The notes beneath the pieces are model-generated. The model worked only from the letters and a program-made list of their open reading frames with translations. It made no database searches and had not been told where the DNA came from. The translations under genes were made by a program, and so were the position numbers. A stretch of 37,642 nucleotides of DNA from assembly GCA_017557525.1 (NCBI GenBank), contig JAFYYN010000190.1, forward strand, positions 1-37,642, read 5' to 3'. This DNA is from Lachnospiraceae bacterium (GTDB lineage: Bacteria; Bacillota; Clostridia; Lachnospirales; Lachnospiraceae). Of this stretch, positions 17,865 to 24,318 are shown one piece after another. Each line of letters begins with the position of its first letter. The stretch's first letter is position 1.

Positions 17865-18203
17865 ATGTGGATTGACACTCAGACAATTATAGGTATTACA
17901 CAGATTAATGAAAATCTTAACAGGGTAATTGATATTATTAATAAACATGGGTATGCGATAATAATGAAAAATAATTACCCTGTTTATGTTGTTTATGATA
18001 TTAACAATATCAGTAAGGAGTTACTAGAATCCATTCCCCGAATTACGTTTAGAGATGCTTCTCGAAATTTATCTAAATTAATCTATATAATCTACGATAG
18101 CGGGAATGTAATAGTTACAAAAAATAAAAAACCTATAGCTGTGTTTTTTGACTTTAATATACTTGATAAAGTAAATGTAATAAGCCCATCGAAAGGAGAA
18201 TAA
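17865..18203 (+). CDS. Tandem Phd/YefM-type antitoxin-like protein
   Basis: 112 residues. ATG 17865 follows TTTAGGGAGG, and the conserved domain begins straight after it; an upstream in-frame ATG at 17805 has no ribosome site. The protein holds two copies of the same fold: residues 8-46 (TQINENLNRVIDIINKHG..IIMKNNYPVYVVYD) and about 58-98 (FRDASRNLSKLIYIIYDSG..IVTKNKKPIAVFF). Each follows the Phd/YefM pattern: N-terminal strand, helix with N-L-x-x-V/L, then (V)I-x-K-N-x-x-P-V/I-A/Y-V. Such proteins bind DNA as dimers and neutralise a toxin through a C-terminal tail. Here a second domain takes the place of that tail. The next gene starts 3 nt after the stop. Confidence 0.65.
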   Translation: MWIDTQTIIGITQINENLNRVIDIINKHGYAIIMKNNYPVYVVYDINNISKELLESIPRITFRDASRNLSKLIYIIYDSGNVIVTKNKKPIAVFFDFNILDKVNVISPSKGE

Positions 18204-18206
18204 TAA

Positions 18207-18983
18207 TTGATTTATTTTGAAACCTTACCTGTTGTTAATGATGATGAACTCGATTCTTTTGTTTATGATTTTGTAACAGGTGCAATTAAAGAAAAGTTAT
18301 TTAGTATAATTAAATGCTATGAAACAAAAAAAGATTATGAAGATGAATTATATCATGGAGAAGATACGCTTGATGAATATTTTCCGCCATCTTTTCCAAA
18401 AGACAATAAAGAGGAAATGCTTCGTATAATGAAAGGGCTTTACTGTCTCATAAACGCTAAAGATGCCTGGACTCCAACCTTACTTATGGAGTATGTTCTT
18501 GCAAAAATCATTAAGAGTGGAATTGGGGATTTCTATTCTTGGGTAGAACTTGTAACGGGAGTAGGTTTGGGAAATTTAAACAACTATAATAATGAACTAT
18601 TAAAAACTTATACTCATAAAGTTTCTTCTTCTGATTTATCAAGATTTCAGAATAAGGAAGTGAATTTTCCTTTTACTAAAGAATTCTCTCAGAAATGGAA
18701 AGAAGCTTATATTAAATATTTGGAAGAAGAAGATGGCGATGATGAAGATATAGGTCAGGCTGCAGAAGATACGCTAAATGAACTTTGGCATTTTTCTCCA
18801 TATTGGTTAGAATGGTGTTTTATGGATAATGATTATACTTTCTTAAATGAAATGTCAATGGGCGAGATCAGGCATTCTTTTATTAATTCTTATATCGGAA
18901 TTGTATCTAAAAATGCGAAAGATGAAAGCTTTTACATACCTGTCAACTGGGAAACAAGTAAAGATTTTAAATTCTTAAATTAA
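18207..18983 (+). CDS. Unknown acidic protein paired with double-Phd protein
   Basis: 258 residues, not recognised. It starts at TTG 18207, eight bases after GAAAGGAG and three bases after the upstream stop codon, so it is translated with the double-Phd gene. It is acidic (for example LEEEDGDDEDIGQAAED) and rich in Trp, Phe and Tyr, with mainly helical character and no membrane segment or signal peptide. No metal or nuclease motif stands out. The position suggests a toxin or effector controlled by the Phd-like protein, but it resembles no Doc, YoeB or PIN toxin I can name. It could equally be an unrelated partner. Confidence 0.6.
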   Translation: MIYFETLPVVNDDELDSFVYDFVTGAIKEKLFSIIKCYETKKDYEDELYHGEDTLDEYFPPSFPKDNKEEMLRIMKGLYCLINAKDAWTPTLLMEYVLAKIIKSGIGDFYSWVELVTGVGLGNLNNYNNELLKTYTHKVSSSDLSRFQNKEVNFPFTKEFSQKWKEAYIKYLEEEDGDDEDIGQAAEDTLNELWHFSPYWLEWCFMDNDYTFLNEMSMGEIRHSFINSYIGIVSKNAKDESFYIPVNWETSKDFKFLN

Positions 18984-19043
18984 CAGATTCTACTTTATAT
19001 TTGATAAACTACAAATAATCATGTTGTAGGATTGTCTTATAAT

Positions 19044-19080
19044 AAAAACTCCTTAGCTATTCATTAACTAAGGAGTTTTT
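19044..19080. terminator. Strong bidirectional terminator
   Basis: AAAAACTCCTTAG (19044-19056) pairs perfectly with CTAAGGAGTTTTT (19068-19080). Confidence 0.9.
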
Positions 19081-19122
19081 ATTACTTTTCTTACACCACC
19101 ATCATACCCGGAAGACTATTTA

Positions 19123-19137
19123 CGTTAAATTAAATAT
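19123..19137 (+). promoter_or_regulatory. B-box variant CGTTAAATTAAATAT
   Basis: A one-base variant of the B-box, followed by AAATATAAAAAG as a possible -10. It lies upstream of the structured leader of the gene at 19269. Confidence 0.45.
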
Positions 19138-19158
19138 AAATATAAAAAGTGCCCATTA

Positions 19159-19220
19159 AGATGAGGTGCAGAACAAGAGGTAGGCTCTGCGGAGCCGGTT
19201 CTTACAGAGTTCCCTCATCT
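19159..19220 (+). promoter_or_regulatory. Structured 5' leader RNA
   Basis: A nested fold of three perfect helices: AGATGAGG/CCTCATCT (19159-19166 with 19213-19220), AGAAC/GTTCT (19170-19174 with 19198-19202) and GGCTC-TGCG-GAGCC (19183-19196). A further imperfect hairpin (GTCT...AGAC, about 19225-19248) lies before the ribosome site. No known riboswitch class is recognised. Confidence 0.5.
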
Positions 19221-19268
19221 GTAAGTCTTAGAACCATAGTGTTTAGACGAGGGAGAAGGAGGTTTGTT

Positions 19269-19583
19269 ATGTGTTATACAATATATAAAATAATAAACAA
19301 GAAAAAGGAAATAAAGAATTTTTCTTCTTTAAGAGAAGCAGAGGATGAGTTCTACTATTCTTTGACTAGAGTTGGAACTACATTCAGAAGCGGTCTTCTA
19401 AGTGAAGCTGTTCTTGACAGGGTAAACATCTACTCTGAAAATCAGAGAAATGTCTTCCTTAAAAAAGAAGAAAACAAAGTCCCAGTAGGTCCATATAAGC
19501 TTCTGTCTGAGCTTGATGCTCTTGATAACATGGGAGCTGTTGTATGGCTCTGTGAGGATACCTTGGGAATCGAGAGAGCTTAG
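19269..19583 (+). CDS. Unknown small protein
   Basis: 104 residues, not recognised. ATG 19269 follows GAAGGAGG; the longer frame reaching back to 19149 runs through the structured leader and has an unlikely Arg-rich sequence. The protein begins MCYTIYKIINKKKEIKNFSS and then has a helical region with mixed charge. No signal peptide or motif. The terminator overlaps its stop codon, so it is a single-gene unit. Confidence 0.65.
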   Translation: MCYTIYKIINKKKEIKNFSSLREAEDEFYYSLTRVGTTFRSGLLSEAVLDRVNIYSENQRNVFLKKEENKVPVGPYKLLSELDALDNMGAVVWLCEDTLGIERA

Positions 19584-19605
19584 CCTAGTGCTAGGCTCTT
19601 TTTCT
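19582..19605 (+). terminator. Terminator after gene 19269
   Basis: AGCCTAG-TG-CTAGGCT followed by CTTTTTC; the left arm overlaps the stop codon. Confidence 0.85.
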
Positions 19606-19649
19606 TATCCCTTCTCTTAAATAAGCCCTGTATACAACATAATTCAGTA

Positions 19650-19666
19650 CGTTTAATTATATATAT
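19650..19666 (+). promoter_or_regulatory. B-box before gene 19694
   Basis: CGTTTAATTATATATAT, 44 bp before the start codon: nearly the same sequence and distance as at 15537. Confidence 0.55.
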
Positions 19667-19693
19667 AAATACTTAAGAAAGGAGATTAAAGAT

Positions 19694-19996
19694 ATGAATA
19701 AACTCTATCAAGACAATACCTTTTACATATTCCATACCAATGACGGATACCTCTTGCAGAATCATACCATAGACGGTTTCGCCCATACTCATCTCAAGAA
19801 CTATGGTACAGCTCTAAAGCTTATAGAACTGTCAAATAAAAAGAAGTGCCCTCTTGACCTCCCCCGATATCTTCTCATCAGCCTGTCTAGGATCAATTCA
19901 GATGAATGGTATTTGAGAAAAATAGGAGAGGTTCTTTCTATTAGAAAAGAGAGGACATATTACAACAGGACTGGGATGGCAGCAGGTTGGAGATAG
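19694..19996 (+). CDS. Unknown small protein
   Basis: 100 residues from ATG 19694, after AAGAAAGGAG. Not recognised. The first 60 residues are rich in Tyr, His and Asn (FYIFHTNDGYLLQNHTID), with alternating hydrophobic residues that suggest beta strands; the C-terminus is basic. No membrane segment. Followed by a copy of the 3'-end palindrome (C). Confidence 0.6.
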   Translation: MNKLYQDNTFYIFHTNDGYLLQNHTIDGFAHTHLKNYGTALKLIELSNKKKCPLDLPRYLLISLSRINSDEWYLRKIGEVLSIRKERTYYNRTGMAAGWR

Positions 19997-20035
19997 GTCC
20001 TGGGACGTCGCGGTAAAGTTCTGTAAGTTCTATAT

Positions 20036-20051
20036 GGTTGGGATACCAACC
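20036..20051 (+). repeat. 3'-end palindrome family (C), copy 5
   Basis: Perfect GGTTGG-GATA-CCAACC, 40 bp after the stop codon of gene 19694. No T-run follows; an A-box begins 24 bp later. Confidence 0.75.
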
Positions 20052-20074
20052 GGCAAAAAGTTTCTCAGGGTTAC

Positions 20075-20098
20075 TTGCGTTTGTATCAACTATATACT
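20075..20098 (+). promoter_or_regulatory. A-box TTGCGTTTGTATCAA with -10
   Basis: Box at 20075-20089 and TATACT at 20093-20098, 18 bp from the box start. TTACTT (20071-20076) can serve as -35 with a 16-bp spacer. It drives the Smr gene. Confidence 0.7.
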
Positions 20099-20140
20099 AT
20101 GCTTAACTTAACAAATAAAAACGGGAAAGGAGATAAACCT

Positions 20141-20464
20141 ATGAATAATTTTGATAATATTCAATCAAGGCTCTCTCTTATCCTTACCAAGGAAGATATG
20201 AACAGACTTAAGTTTAGAGAAAGGAAGGGAGAGAAGGAAATAATAGCAGACGTACACGGCATGAAGTGTAATAAAGCAAAGATATTTATTAATAACATAG
20301 TAAATATTGTGAGAGAGGCTGTTAGAGTTATTGTCATTCACGGATATAATCACGGAACGGCTATAAAAGAAATGATAAATAATGAATACAAGAATCCTCA
20401 TATCAATAAGATAATATCCGACAGATACAATATGGGCAGAACGGATATTCTGGTTAATTTTTAA
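20141..20464 (+). CDS. Smr-domain protein
   Basis: 107 residues from ATG 20141, preceded by GGGAAAGGAG. Residues about 37-107 form a small MutS-related (Smr) domain: IIADVHGMKCNKAKIFI matches the DLHGxxxxEA element, and VIVIHGYNHGTAIKEMI matches the second element HGxGxGxL, with a changed spacing and N-H where many have G-x-G. Stand-alone Smr domains nick or cleave nucleic acids, including mRNA on stalled ribosomes. The target here is unknown. It is the first of two A-box-controlled genes in a row. Confidence 0.75.
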   Translation: MNNFDNIQSRLSLILTKEDMNRLKFRERKGEKEIIADVHGMKCNKAKIFINNIVNIVREAVRVIVIHGYNHGTAIKEMINNEYKNPHINKIISDRYNMGRTDILVNF

Positions 20465-20494
20465 AAAATTATCTAAAAATTTTTTACCGTTTAC

Positions 20495-20518
20495 TTGCGT
20501 TTGTATCATCTGTATAAT
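20495..20518 (+). promoter_or_regulatory. A-box TTGCGTTTGTATCAT with -10
   Basis: Box at 20495-20509 and a perfect TATAAT at 20513-20518, again 18 bp from the box start; TTACTT (20491-20496) as -35. Confidence 0.7.
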
Positions 20519-20554
20519 ATACTATATTTACATTATGAATGAGGGGTAAAAGAT

Positions 20555-21160
20555 ATGGCTAATGTAAAAATTAATTCGGAAAAATTAAGAAAAGCTCTTG
20601 AAGATTTTGGTATTCCGATAACAAGGCTTTCTTCAATGGTGCTGAACAGATGTAATAGTTATATTTCGGGCTGTCTTAAAGATCAGAGTATGGCGAAAGA
20701 GGATTTTGAGTCTCTTTGTAAATTCATCAATGTGAAGGCTGCCGAATACGTCCTCACCGAACCTTCACCTGTTACCAAGGCTGTTGAGAAAAAGGTTGAG
20801 AAGGTCTCTGAGAGGACTGTGGAGGCTATAGATTATAATAATAAGATTGATACCCTCATAGTGGGTCTTAATGTTCTTTACGAAGAGCAATCTAATACCA
20901 ATCAGCTCCTTGCCCAGCTCTTACAGGAAATCAAGGTGAGCAACGCCAAATTTGACAGGATGGAGAAGAGAGTTGGTTCTATAGATAACGCCTCAGGTCA
21001 GATTCTTTCCAAGGTTATAGGTCTTAAGGAACATGGAGAGGAAGTAGATGATGCTCTTGTTAAGATTAAGAGTGCTCTTAATACCATAAGTGGAAGGGCG
21101 GGAGATATCTCTAAAGCTCTTAATCATAAGGACAGTGTTCAGATAAGGGCTGTGAAGTAG
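20555..21160 (+). CDS. HTH-like and coiled-coil protein
   Basis: 201 residues from ATG 20555 (GAGGGGTAAAAG upstream). Residues about 5-55 resemble a helix-turn-helix of the XRE type (KLRKALEDFGIPITRLSSMV, then SYISGCLKDQSMAKEDFESL). The rest is long amphipathic helix with heptad character (about 75-195), ending in a basic tail. This layout suggests a DNA-binding protein that oligomerises through a coiled coil, as in accessory or partition-related plasmid proteins. The specific role is unknown. An A-box promoter controls it. Confidence 0.55.
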   Translation: MANVKINSEKLRKALEDFGIPITRLSSMVLNRCNSYISGCLKDQSMAKEDFESLCKFINVKAAEYVLTEPSPVTKAVEKKVEKVSERTVEAIDYNNKIDTLIVGLNVLYEEQSNTNQLLAQLLQEIKVSNAKFDRMEKRVGSIDNASGQILSKVIGLKEHGEEVDDALVKIKSALNTISGRAGDISKALNHKDSVQIRAVK

Positions 21161-21180
21161 TGTTTCAAAAGACATGAGAA

Positions 21181-21195
21181 TACTACTCGGTAATT
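21181..21195 (+). repeat. 14-bp inverted repeat, left arm
   Basis: ACTACTCGGTAATT (21182-21195) is the exact reverse complement of AATTACCGAGTAGT at 22686-22699. The pair brackets the four-gene run 21235-22614. Confidence 0.5.
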
Positions 21196-21234
21196 TTTCT
21201 TTATTTATGAGCCAGTATTTGAAGGAGAAATATT

Positions 21235-21564
21235 ATGATCTACGAAGTATGGCAGATGCCCATGGAAAAAGCAAAAGATTATATGTTCCCCTGGAACGAC
21301 TCTATGCCTTCTCGTGATTATTATGAGAAGGCATACACGGGAGAGCTTAAGGTTTACAGTGACAAGGAAAAAAGACACGAGATTGCTCTTGATACAGACG
21401 ACCTTCTCGAAGTCCTTTTTCATAAACTAAATGTAGATCACCCAAAGGATTACCACACCCGTTCCCTCTCAATATCAGATGTTATCTGTCTTCATGATAA
21501 GGATAAGGAGAAGACGTGGTGGTACGTAAACGATGTAGGATTCAAAAAACTGGACTGGGAGTAA
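21235..21564 (+). CDS. YodL-like domain protein
   Basis: 109 residues from ATG 21235, after GAAGGAGAAATATT. It begins MIYEVWQMPMEKAKDYMF and has the pattern LEVLFHKLNVDHPKDYHTRS LSISDVICL plus YVNDVGFKKL, which matches the YodL-like domain found in accessory proteins of Clostridia mobile elements (Y-x-L-x-x-x, then F-N-x-x-x-P-x-D-F-x-x-S-L-S-V-S-D-V, then Y-V-D-x-x-G-F). The function of this domain is not established. First gene of a tight operon of four. Confidence 0.7.
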   Translation: MIYEVWQMPMEKAKDYMFPWNDSMPSRDYYEKAYTGELKVYSDKEKRHEIALDTDDLLEVLFHKLNVDHPKDYHTRSLSISDVICLHDKDKEKTWWYVNDVGFKKLDWE

Positions 21565-21568
21565 GGTT

Positions 21569-21763
21569 ATGGTTAAGAGTAAGAAAATGACAGACAAAGA
21601 AGCCCTCAGTTGGCTTTTACAGCCGGGAATAGTGGCTACCCTTTATCATTATGACAGACACACAAATGAGGCTCTGAAGCTTGCGGTGAAGGCTCTGAGG
21701 CTCAAAGTGGAGCAGACAGAGGGAATTAAGTGCGGAGTTAATAACGTATTCAGTCAGAGATAG
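21569..21763 (+). CDS. Unknown small helical protein
   Basis: 64 residues; ATG 21569 lies 4 nt after the previous stop codon and uses the GGGAGTAAGG overlapping that stop. The pattern MTDKEALSWLLQ...NEALKLAVKALRLKVE resembles small helical proteins common in mobile elements and phages of Clostridia. No function is known. Its place between two closely spaced genes supports it being real. Confidence 0.6.
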   Translation: MVKSKKMTDKEALSWLLQPGIVATLYHYDRHTNEALKLAVKALRLKVEQTEGIKCGVNNVFSQR

Positions 21764-21772
21764 GAAAGAGAT

Positions 21773-22306
21773 ATGAAAAAAGTGATTAAAACCGTAGAAA
21801 AACAGATTTATATTGCCCGTGACGGAAAAGAATTTGACAAGGAAGAAGACTGTTTGCAGTACGAAGTCTTCCTTGATAATGAAGAAGAATATGCGAAGGC
21901 TAAAGAGCATATTGAGGCACTTGAAATCATATATGATAAAAAGGAAATGCCCGGAGTCATACCTCTTGATGTGTTTGTTGAAGAAGAAGGAAATATAGAA
22001 GATATCAAGAGAAAGCTGCATAAAGATTCCTGGAACGGTCATAGATATTGTTATTTCAGATTAAACAGTAAAACAGATGCTGAAATGCTTGCAAAAGTTA
22101 TGATACATGATGGAGCAAGGGCTAACGTCAAAGAGATAATAAGTAAATGCGGCAAAATGGACTTTCCCTGTATAGCTCTTTATTCGGACGATTATGGATG
22201 GGGCAGGGAGATAGGAACATTCAATAAGGAAATGGAGCTTATTAAGAAGTATTGCAAGTTGCACGGGTATAGGATCAAGTTGGAAAAGATTAAAGAGAAA
22301 GGTTAA
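21773..22306 (+). CDS. Unknown protein of accessory operon
   Basis: 177 residues from ATG 21773, with GATAGGAAAGAG before it. The N-terminus (IYIARDGKEFDKEEDCLQYE) matches a segment seen in many phage and plasmid proteins of Bacillota (Y-x-A-x-D-G-x-x-F-x-x-x-E-E-C-x-x-Y-E), followed by a long mixed-charge helix and a C-terminal alpha/beta part containing FRLNSKTDAEMLAKVM. No catalytic motif is visible. Gap to the preceding gene is 9 nt. Confidence 0.65.
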   Translation: MKKVIKTVEKQIYIARDGKEFDKEEDCLQYEVFLDNEEEYAKAKEHIEALEIIYDKKEMPGVIPLDVFVEEEGNIEDIKRKLHKDSWNGHRYCYFRLNSKTDAEMLAKVMIHDGARANVKEIISKCGKMDFPCIALYSDDYGWGREIGTFNKEMELIKKYCKLHGYRIKLEKIKEKG

Positions 22307-22311
22307 AATTT

Positions 22312-22614
22312 ATGGATGCACAGACTCTTAAAGAGAAAATAGAAAAATACGATAAACTTGCCGAGAAGAATTATATGTTCTATCAGGAATCCGGCGAGCC
22401 TCGATATGATAGGGCACATGAGAAGTATTCGGAACTGGCAGATGTATACAGGTTAGCTTTGAGAGAGCAATCAGATCATGACGAAGCTCTGGCAAGAAGA
22501 CTCAGAAACTTCTCTTGTTATATTGAGGAACATGTCGAGAAAATGAATAAGCAGAATTACACCAAGGGAGAGGTCTTGAAATTAGCTGAGAATCTGAAAC
22601 AGTTTGTCTTCTGA
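22312..22614 (+). CDS. Unknown helical protein
   Basis: 100 residues starting at ATG 22312, five bases after the previous stop; the ribosome site AGAGAAAGG lies inside the preceding gene. The sequence is almost wholly charged helix (LKEKIEKYDKLAEKNYMFYQ and similar), with no hydrophobic segment. It closes the four-gene operon. A hairpin ACCTCTC/GAGAGGT lies at about 22616-22638 without a T-run. Confidence 0.6.
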   Translation: MDAQTLKEKIEKYDKLAEKNYMFYQESGEPRYDRAHEKYSELADVYRLALREQSDHDEALARRLRNFSCYIEEHVEKMNKQNYTKGEVLKLAENLKQFVF

Positions 22615-22674
22615 ACCTCTCTCTATGATATGAGAGGTAATCGTAGTCATCGCAGTAGTGGTCGAAGCAGGAAT

Positions 22675-22699
22675 CTTGGTAATTTAATTACCGAGTAGT
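22675..22699. repeat. Hairpin containing right arm of the 14-bp inverted repeat
   Basis: CTTGGTAATTTAATTACCGAG (22675-22695) is a near-perfect palindrome; AATTACCGAGTAGT (22686-22699) is the reverse complement of 21182-21195. Confidence 0.5.
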
Positions 22700-22733
22700 T
22701 CACAAATTCTCGGAATATAAGGAGAAAATAAAC

Positions 22734-22889
22734 ATGTTTAGAACAATTCTTCTATACAAAAACAGAATAATAGCTGAAGGGATAGGTGCCACAGAGGAGG
22801 ACTCTGTCCTTGAGGCTAAGGTTATTGCAGAGAAGAAGGGCTATGATGTTGATGCTTTGGAGAAGGAAACGGAAAGACTCTGTTATTAG
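22734..22889 (+). CDS. Small unknown protein (51 aa)
   Basis: A 51-residue frame with a good start: ATG 22734 after ATAAGGAGA. Sequence starts MFRTILLYKNRIIAEG and continues as an acidic helix (ATEEDSVLEAKVIAEKKGYD). It fills the gap before the 3D-domain gene, whose ribosome site begins right after this stop codon. The spacing and ribosome site suggest a real small gene. Function unknown. Confidence 0.6.
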   Translation: MFRTILLYKNRIIAEGIGATEEDSVLEAKVIAEKKGYDVDALEKETERLCY

Positions 22890-22907
22890 AGAAGGGAGAG
22901 GATAGGT

Positions 22908-23474
22908 ATGAGGAAAAGTATATATAAAGGTGCCGTTTTTACAGGCATTTTATTTTTTTTGCTCTTTTTAGGTGTTTTTGCTGATATTCCGGCAAGTGCA
23001 AAGAGTGCGTCAAAGAATAAAATAACTATAACCTGTAAATATAAGTGGAAGACCACAAAAGTAAAAGTTAAAAAAAAGAAGTACCTCGGGAAATTTTACA
23101 TCACCCACTACTGTCCCTGCTCCCGTTGCTGTGGAACAGGAGGCGGCAGGGTTACAGCTTCCGGCACAACCCCTACCGCAGGTCGCACCGTAGGAGTAAA
23201 CCCCAGGCTTATTCCTTACGGGACAAAGCTCAGAGTAGGAAAAAGAAGCGGTTATGTGGCCGAGGATACAGGAGGTGGGATAGGATGGAAACACCTTGAC
23301 ATTTTCTGTAGTTCTCATCAGGAAGCCCTTAACGCAGGTGTGGGATACAAGAAGGTATGGGCTGAGTATTATACCTATAAGAAAGTAAGGTATAGGGAAC
23401 TGATTATGTATGAGGAGGAACTTAATAATGAAGGGTTCGATAAATTTCTTAAAGCACTTAAAATCAGTCTGTGA
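22908..23474 (+). CDS. 3D-domain peptidoglycan hydrolase
   Basis: 188 residues from ATG 22908, after GGGAGAGGATAGG. An N-terminal signal or membrane segment (residues about 8-28) precedes a short Lys-rich part and a 3D domain (about 63-150): YITHYCPCSRCCGTGGG, VTASGTTPTAGRTVGVNP, IPYGTKLRVG, AEDTGGGIGWKHLDIFCSS. The conserved Asp residues in EDTGG and LDIF give the family its name and are part of the active site in MltA-like lytic transglycosylases. The protein probably opens the cell wall locally, as such enzymes do for conjugation machinery. It is shorter than chromosomal relatives with LysM or G5 domains. The next gene overlaps its end. Confidence 0.8.
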   Translation: MRKSIYKGAVFTGILFFLLFLGVFADIPASAKSASKNKITITCKYKWKTTKVKVKKKKYLGKFYITHYCPCSRCCGTGGGRVTASGTTPTAGRTVGVNPRLIPYGTKLRVGKRSGYVAEDTGGGIGWKHLDIFCSSHQEALNAGVGYKKVWAEYYTYKKVRYRELIMYEEELNNEGFDKFLKALKISL

Positions 23475-23616
23475 AGAAAGTAAAGGAAACTGCGATAACT
23501 GTCCCCTTAAAGGAGAAGAGCAGAAAAAGGATCTCTGCCCATTTCTCTCCAAACCTTTTTCGTGGGATGATGATACGGTTATAGAAATGGTGAGGGATAG
23601 GTGTGGGAGCTTATGA
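23428..23616 (+). CDS. Small Cys-motif protein overlapping the 3D gene
   Basis: 62 residues. ATG 23428 follows GAGGAGG (23412-23418) and overlaps the 3D gene by 47 bp in another frame. It carries CEESKGNCDNCPLKG and, ten residues later, CPF: a C-x6-C-x2-C-P...C-P pattern that looks like a small metal site of the kind in uncharacterised mobile-element proteins. Function unknown; the overlap suggests coupled translation. Confidence 0.6.
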   Translation: MKGSINFLKHLKSVCEESKGNCDNCPLKGEEQKKDLCPFLSKPFSWDDDTVIEMVRDRCGSL

Positions 23617-23703
23617 AAATAAATGCAAGAAATAATAAATGAGTGTTCTGAGGATATAGATAAAATATTTACGTGGGAAAGGTATATAAGAGGCTTCCTT
23701 AAG

Positions 23704-23718
23704 TTGCGTCTGTATCAA
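23704..23718 (+). promoter_or_regulatory. A-box, C variant, upstream site of XRE gene
   Basis: TTGCGTCTGTATCAA; the second box starts 24 bp downstream. Confidence 0.65.
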
Positions 23719-23727
23719 TTTTTTAAC

Positions 23728-23751
23728 TTGCGTTTGTGCCAAGTGTATATT
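23728..23751 (+). promoter_or_regulatory. A-box (TTGCGTTTGTGCCAA) with -10 of XRE gene
   Basis: Box at 23728-23742 and TATATT at 23746-23751, 18 bp from the box start. Two boxes in front of the repressor gene point to self-regulation. Confidence 0.7.
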
Positions 23752-23792
23752 ATACTTATTTTTGATAAATACATATGGAGGTAATACTGTAT

Positions 23793-24140
23793 ATGGATAA
23801 TATTAAAGAAATAGATAGAAGCCTTATTGCCCGCCGCCTTTACGAACTTCTTTATAACCGGGGACTTTTTCAGAAAGACCTTGCCGAAATGTCGGGCATC
23901 CCCCCTGAAACTATTTCTAAGTATCTTAATGGTAAGCAGATGCCAGATACCAAGAGACTCTTCGCTCTTGCACAGGCACTTGGAGTTTCCACGGATTACA
24001 TTCTCGGACTTGAGAGAGATGTTATTGATAATCTGGAAGGGATAAGAAAGGACCTTGCCTATGAGAGGACACCTGCAACGGAAAGGGCTGCGGAAAAGGT
24101 TGAGAAGATAATGGAATATTACTCGGGGGCTAGATATTAA
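23793..24140 (+). CDS. XRE-family transcriptional repressor
   Basis: 115 residues. ATG 23793 is chosen because ATGGAGGT lies 10 bases upstream. Residues about 8-66 are a Cro/CI-type helix-turn-helix: IARRLYELLYNRGLFQKDLA, then MSGIPPETISKYLNGKQMPD and LFALAQALGVSTDYILG, a near-complete match to the family. The C-terminus (about 67-115) is helical and probably dimerises; no peptidase or ligand domain is present. The gene carries two A-boxes in its own promoter, and the same box occurs before at least five other genes here, so this protein is the best candidate for the A-box regulator. Confidence 0.85.
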   Translation: MDNIKEIDRSLIARRLYELLYNRGLFQKDLAEMSGIPPETISKYLNGKQMPDTKRLFALAQALGVSTDYILGLERDVIDNLEGIRKDLAYERTPATERAAEKVEKIMEYYSGARY

Positions 24141-24150
24141 AGATTTTTGT

Positions 24151-24187
24151 ATGAGAGTCGTTGAAGAGACGGCTCTCATTTTTTTAC
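24151..24187 (+). terminator. Terminator after XRE gene
   Basis: ATGAGAGTCGT (24151-24161) pairs with ACGGCTCTCAT (24169-24179) with one mismatch, followed by seven T. Confidence 0.9.
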
Positions 24188-24201
24188 GTTAAATTAAACA
24201 T
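24187..24201 (+). promoter_or_regulatory. B-box variant CGTTAAATTAAACAT before ssb
   Basis: One-base variant of CGTTTAATTA, directly after the T-run of the preceding terminator and 132 bp before ssb. Confidence 0.45.
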
Positions 24202-24207
24202 AGTCTT

Positions 24208-24311
24208 GTTACGTAAATTTTTCATGCGTAACGCTCTGAGGTAAATTTTTAAACCTTGGGGAAATAGATATATTCCCCGAAAGAGAGCGGGGAGAAGCGC
24301 AAAGGAGGCGC
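24208..24311 (+). promoter_or_regulatory. Structured leader of ssb with hairpin at the ribosome site
   Basis: Helices seen: GTTACG/CGTAAC (24208-24213 with 24227-24232); GGGGAA/TTCCCC (24258-24263 with 24273-24278); and an alternative TCCCCG/CGGGGA (24274-24279 with 24288-24293) that shares bases with the previous one. GCGC-AAAGGAG-GCGC (24297-24311) puts the ribosome site in a hairpin loop. This could allow translational control of ssb, but no ligand or protein is known. Confidence 0.45.
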
Positions 24312-24318
24312 AAAAATT

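Noticed and set aside
19149-19268. Forty-codon N-terminal extension of gene 19269
   Set aside because: The extension is encoded by the three-helix leader, is very Arg-rich, and the later ATG has the strong GAAGGAGG site.
23624-23785. Possible 53-codon plus-strand frame starting at ATG 23624
   Set aside because: It reads straight through both A-boxes (giving LRLYQ and LRLCQ) and the XRE promoter, and has only a weak ribosome site.
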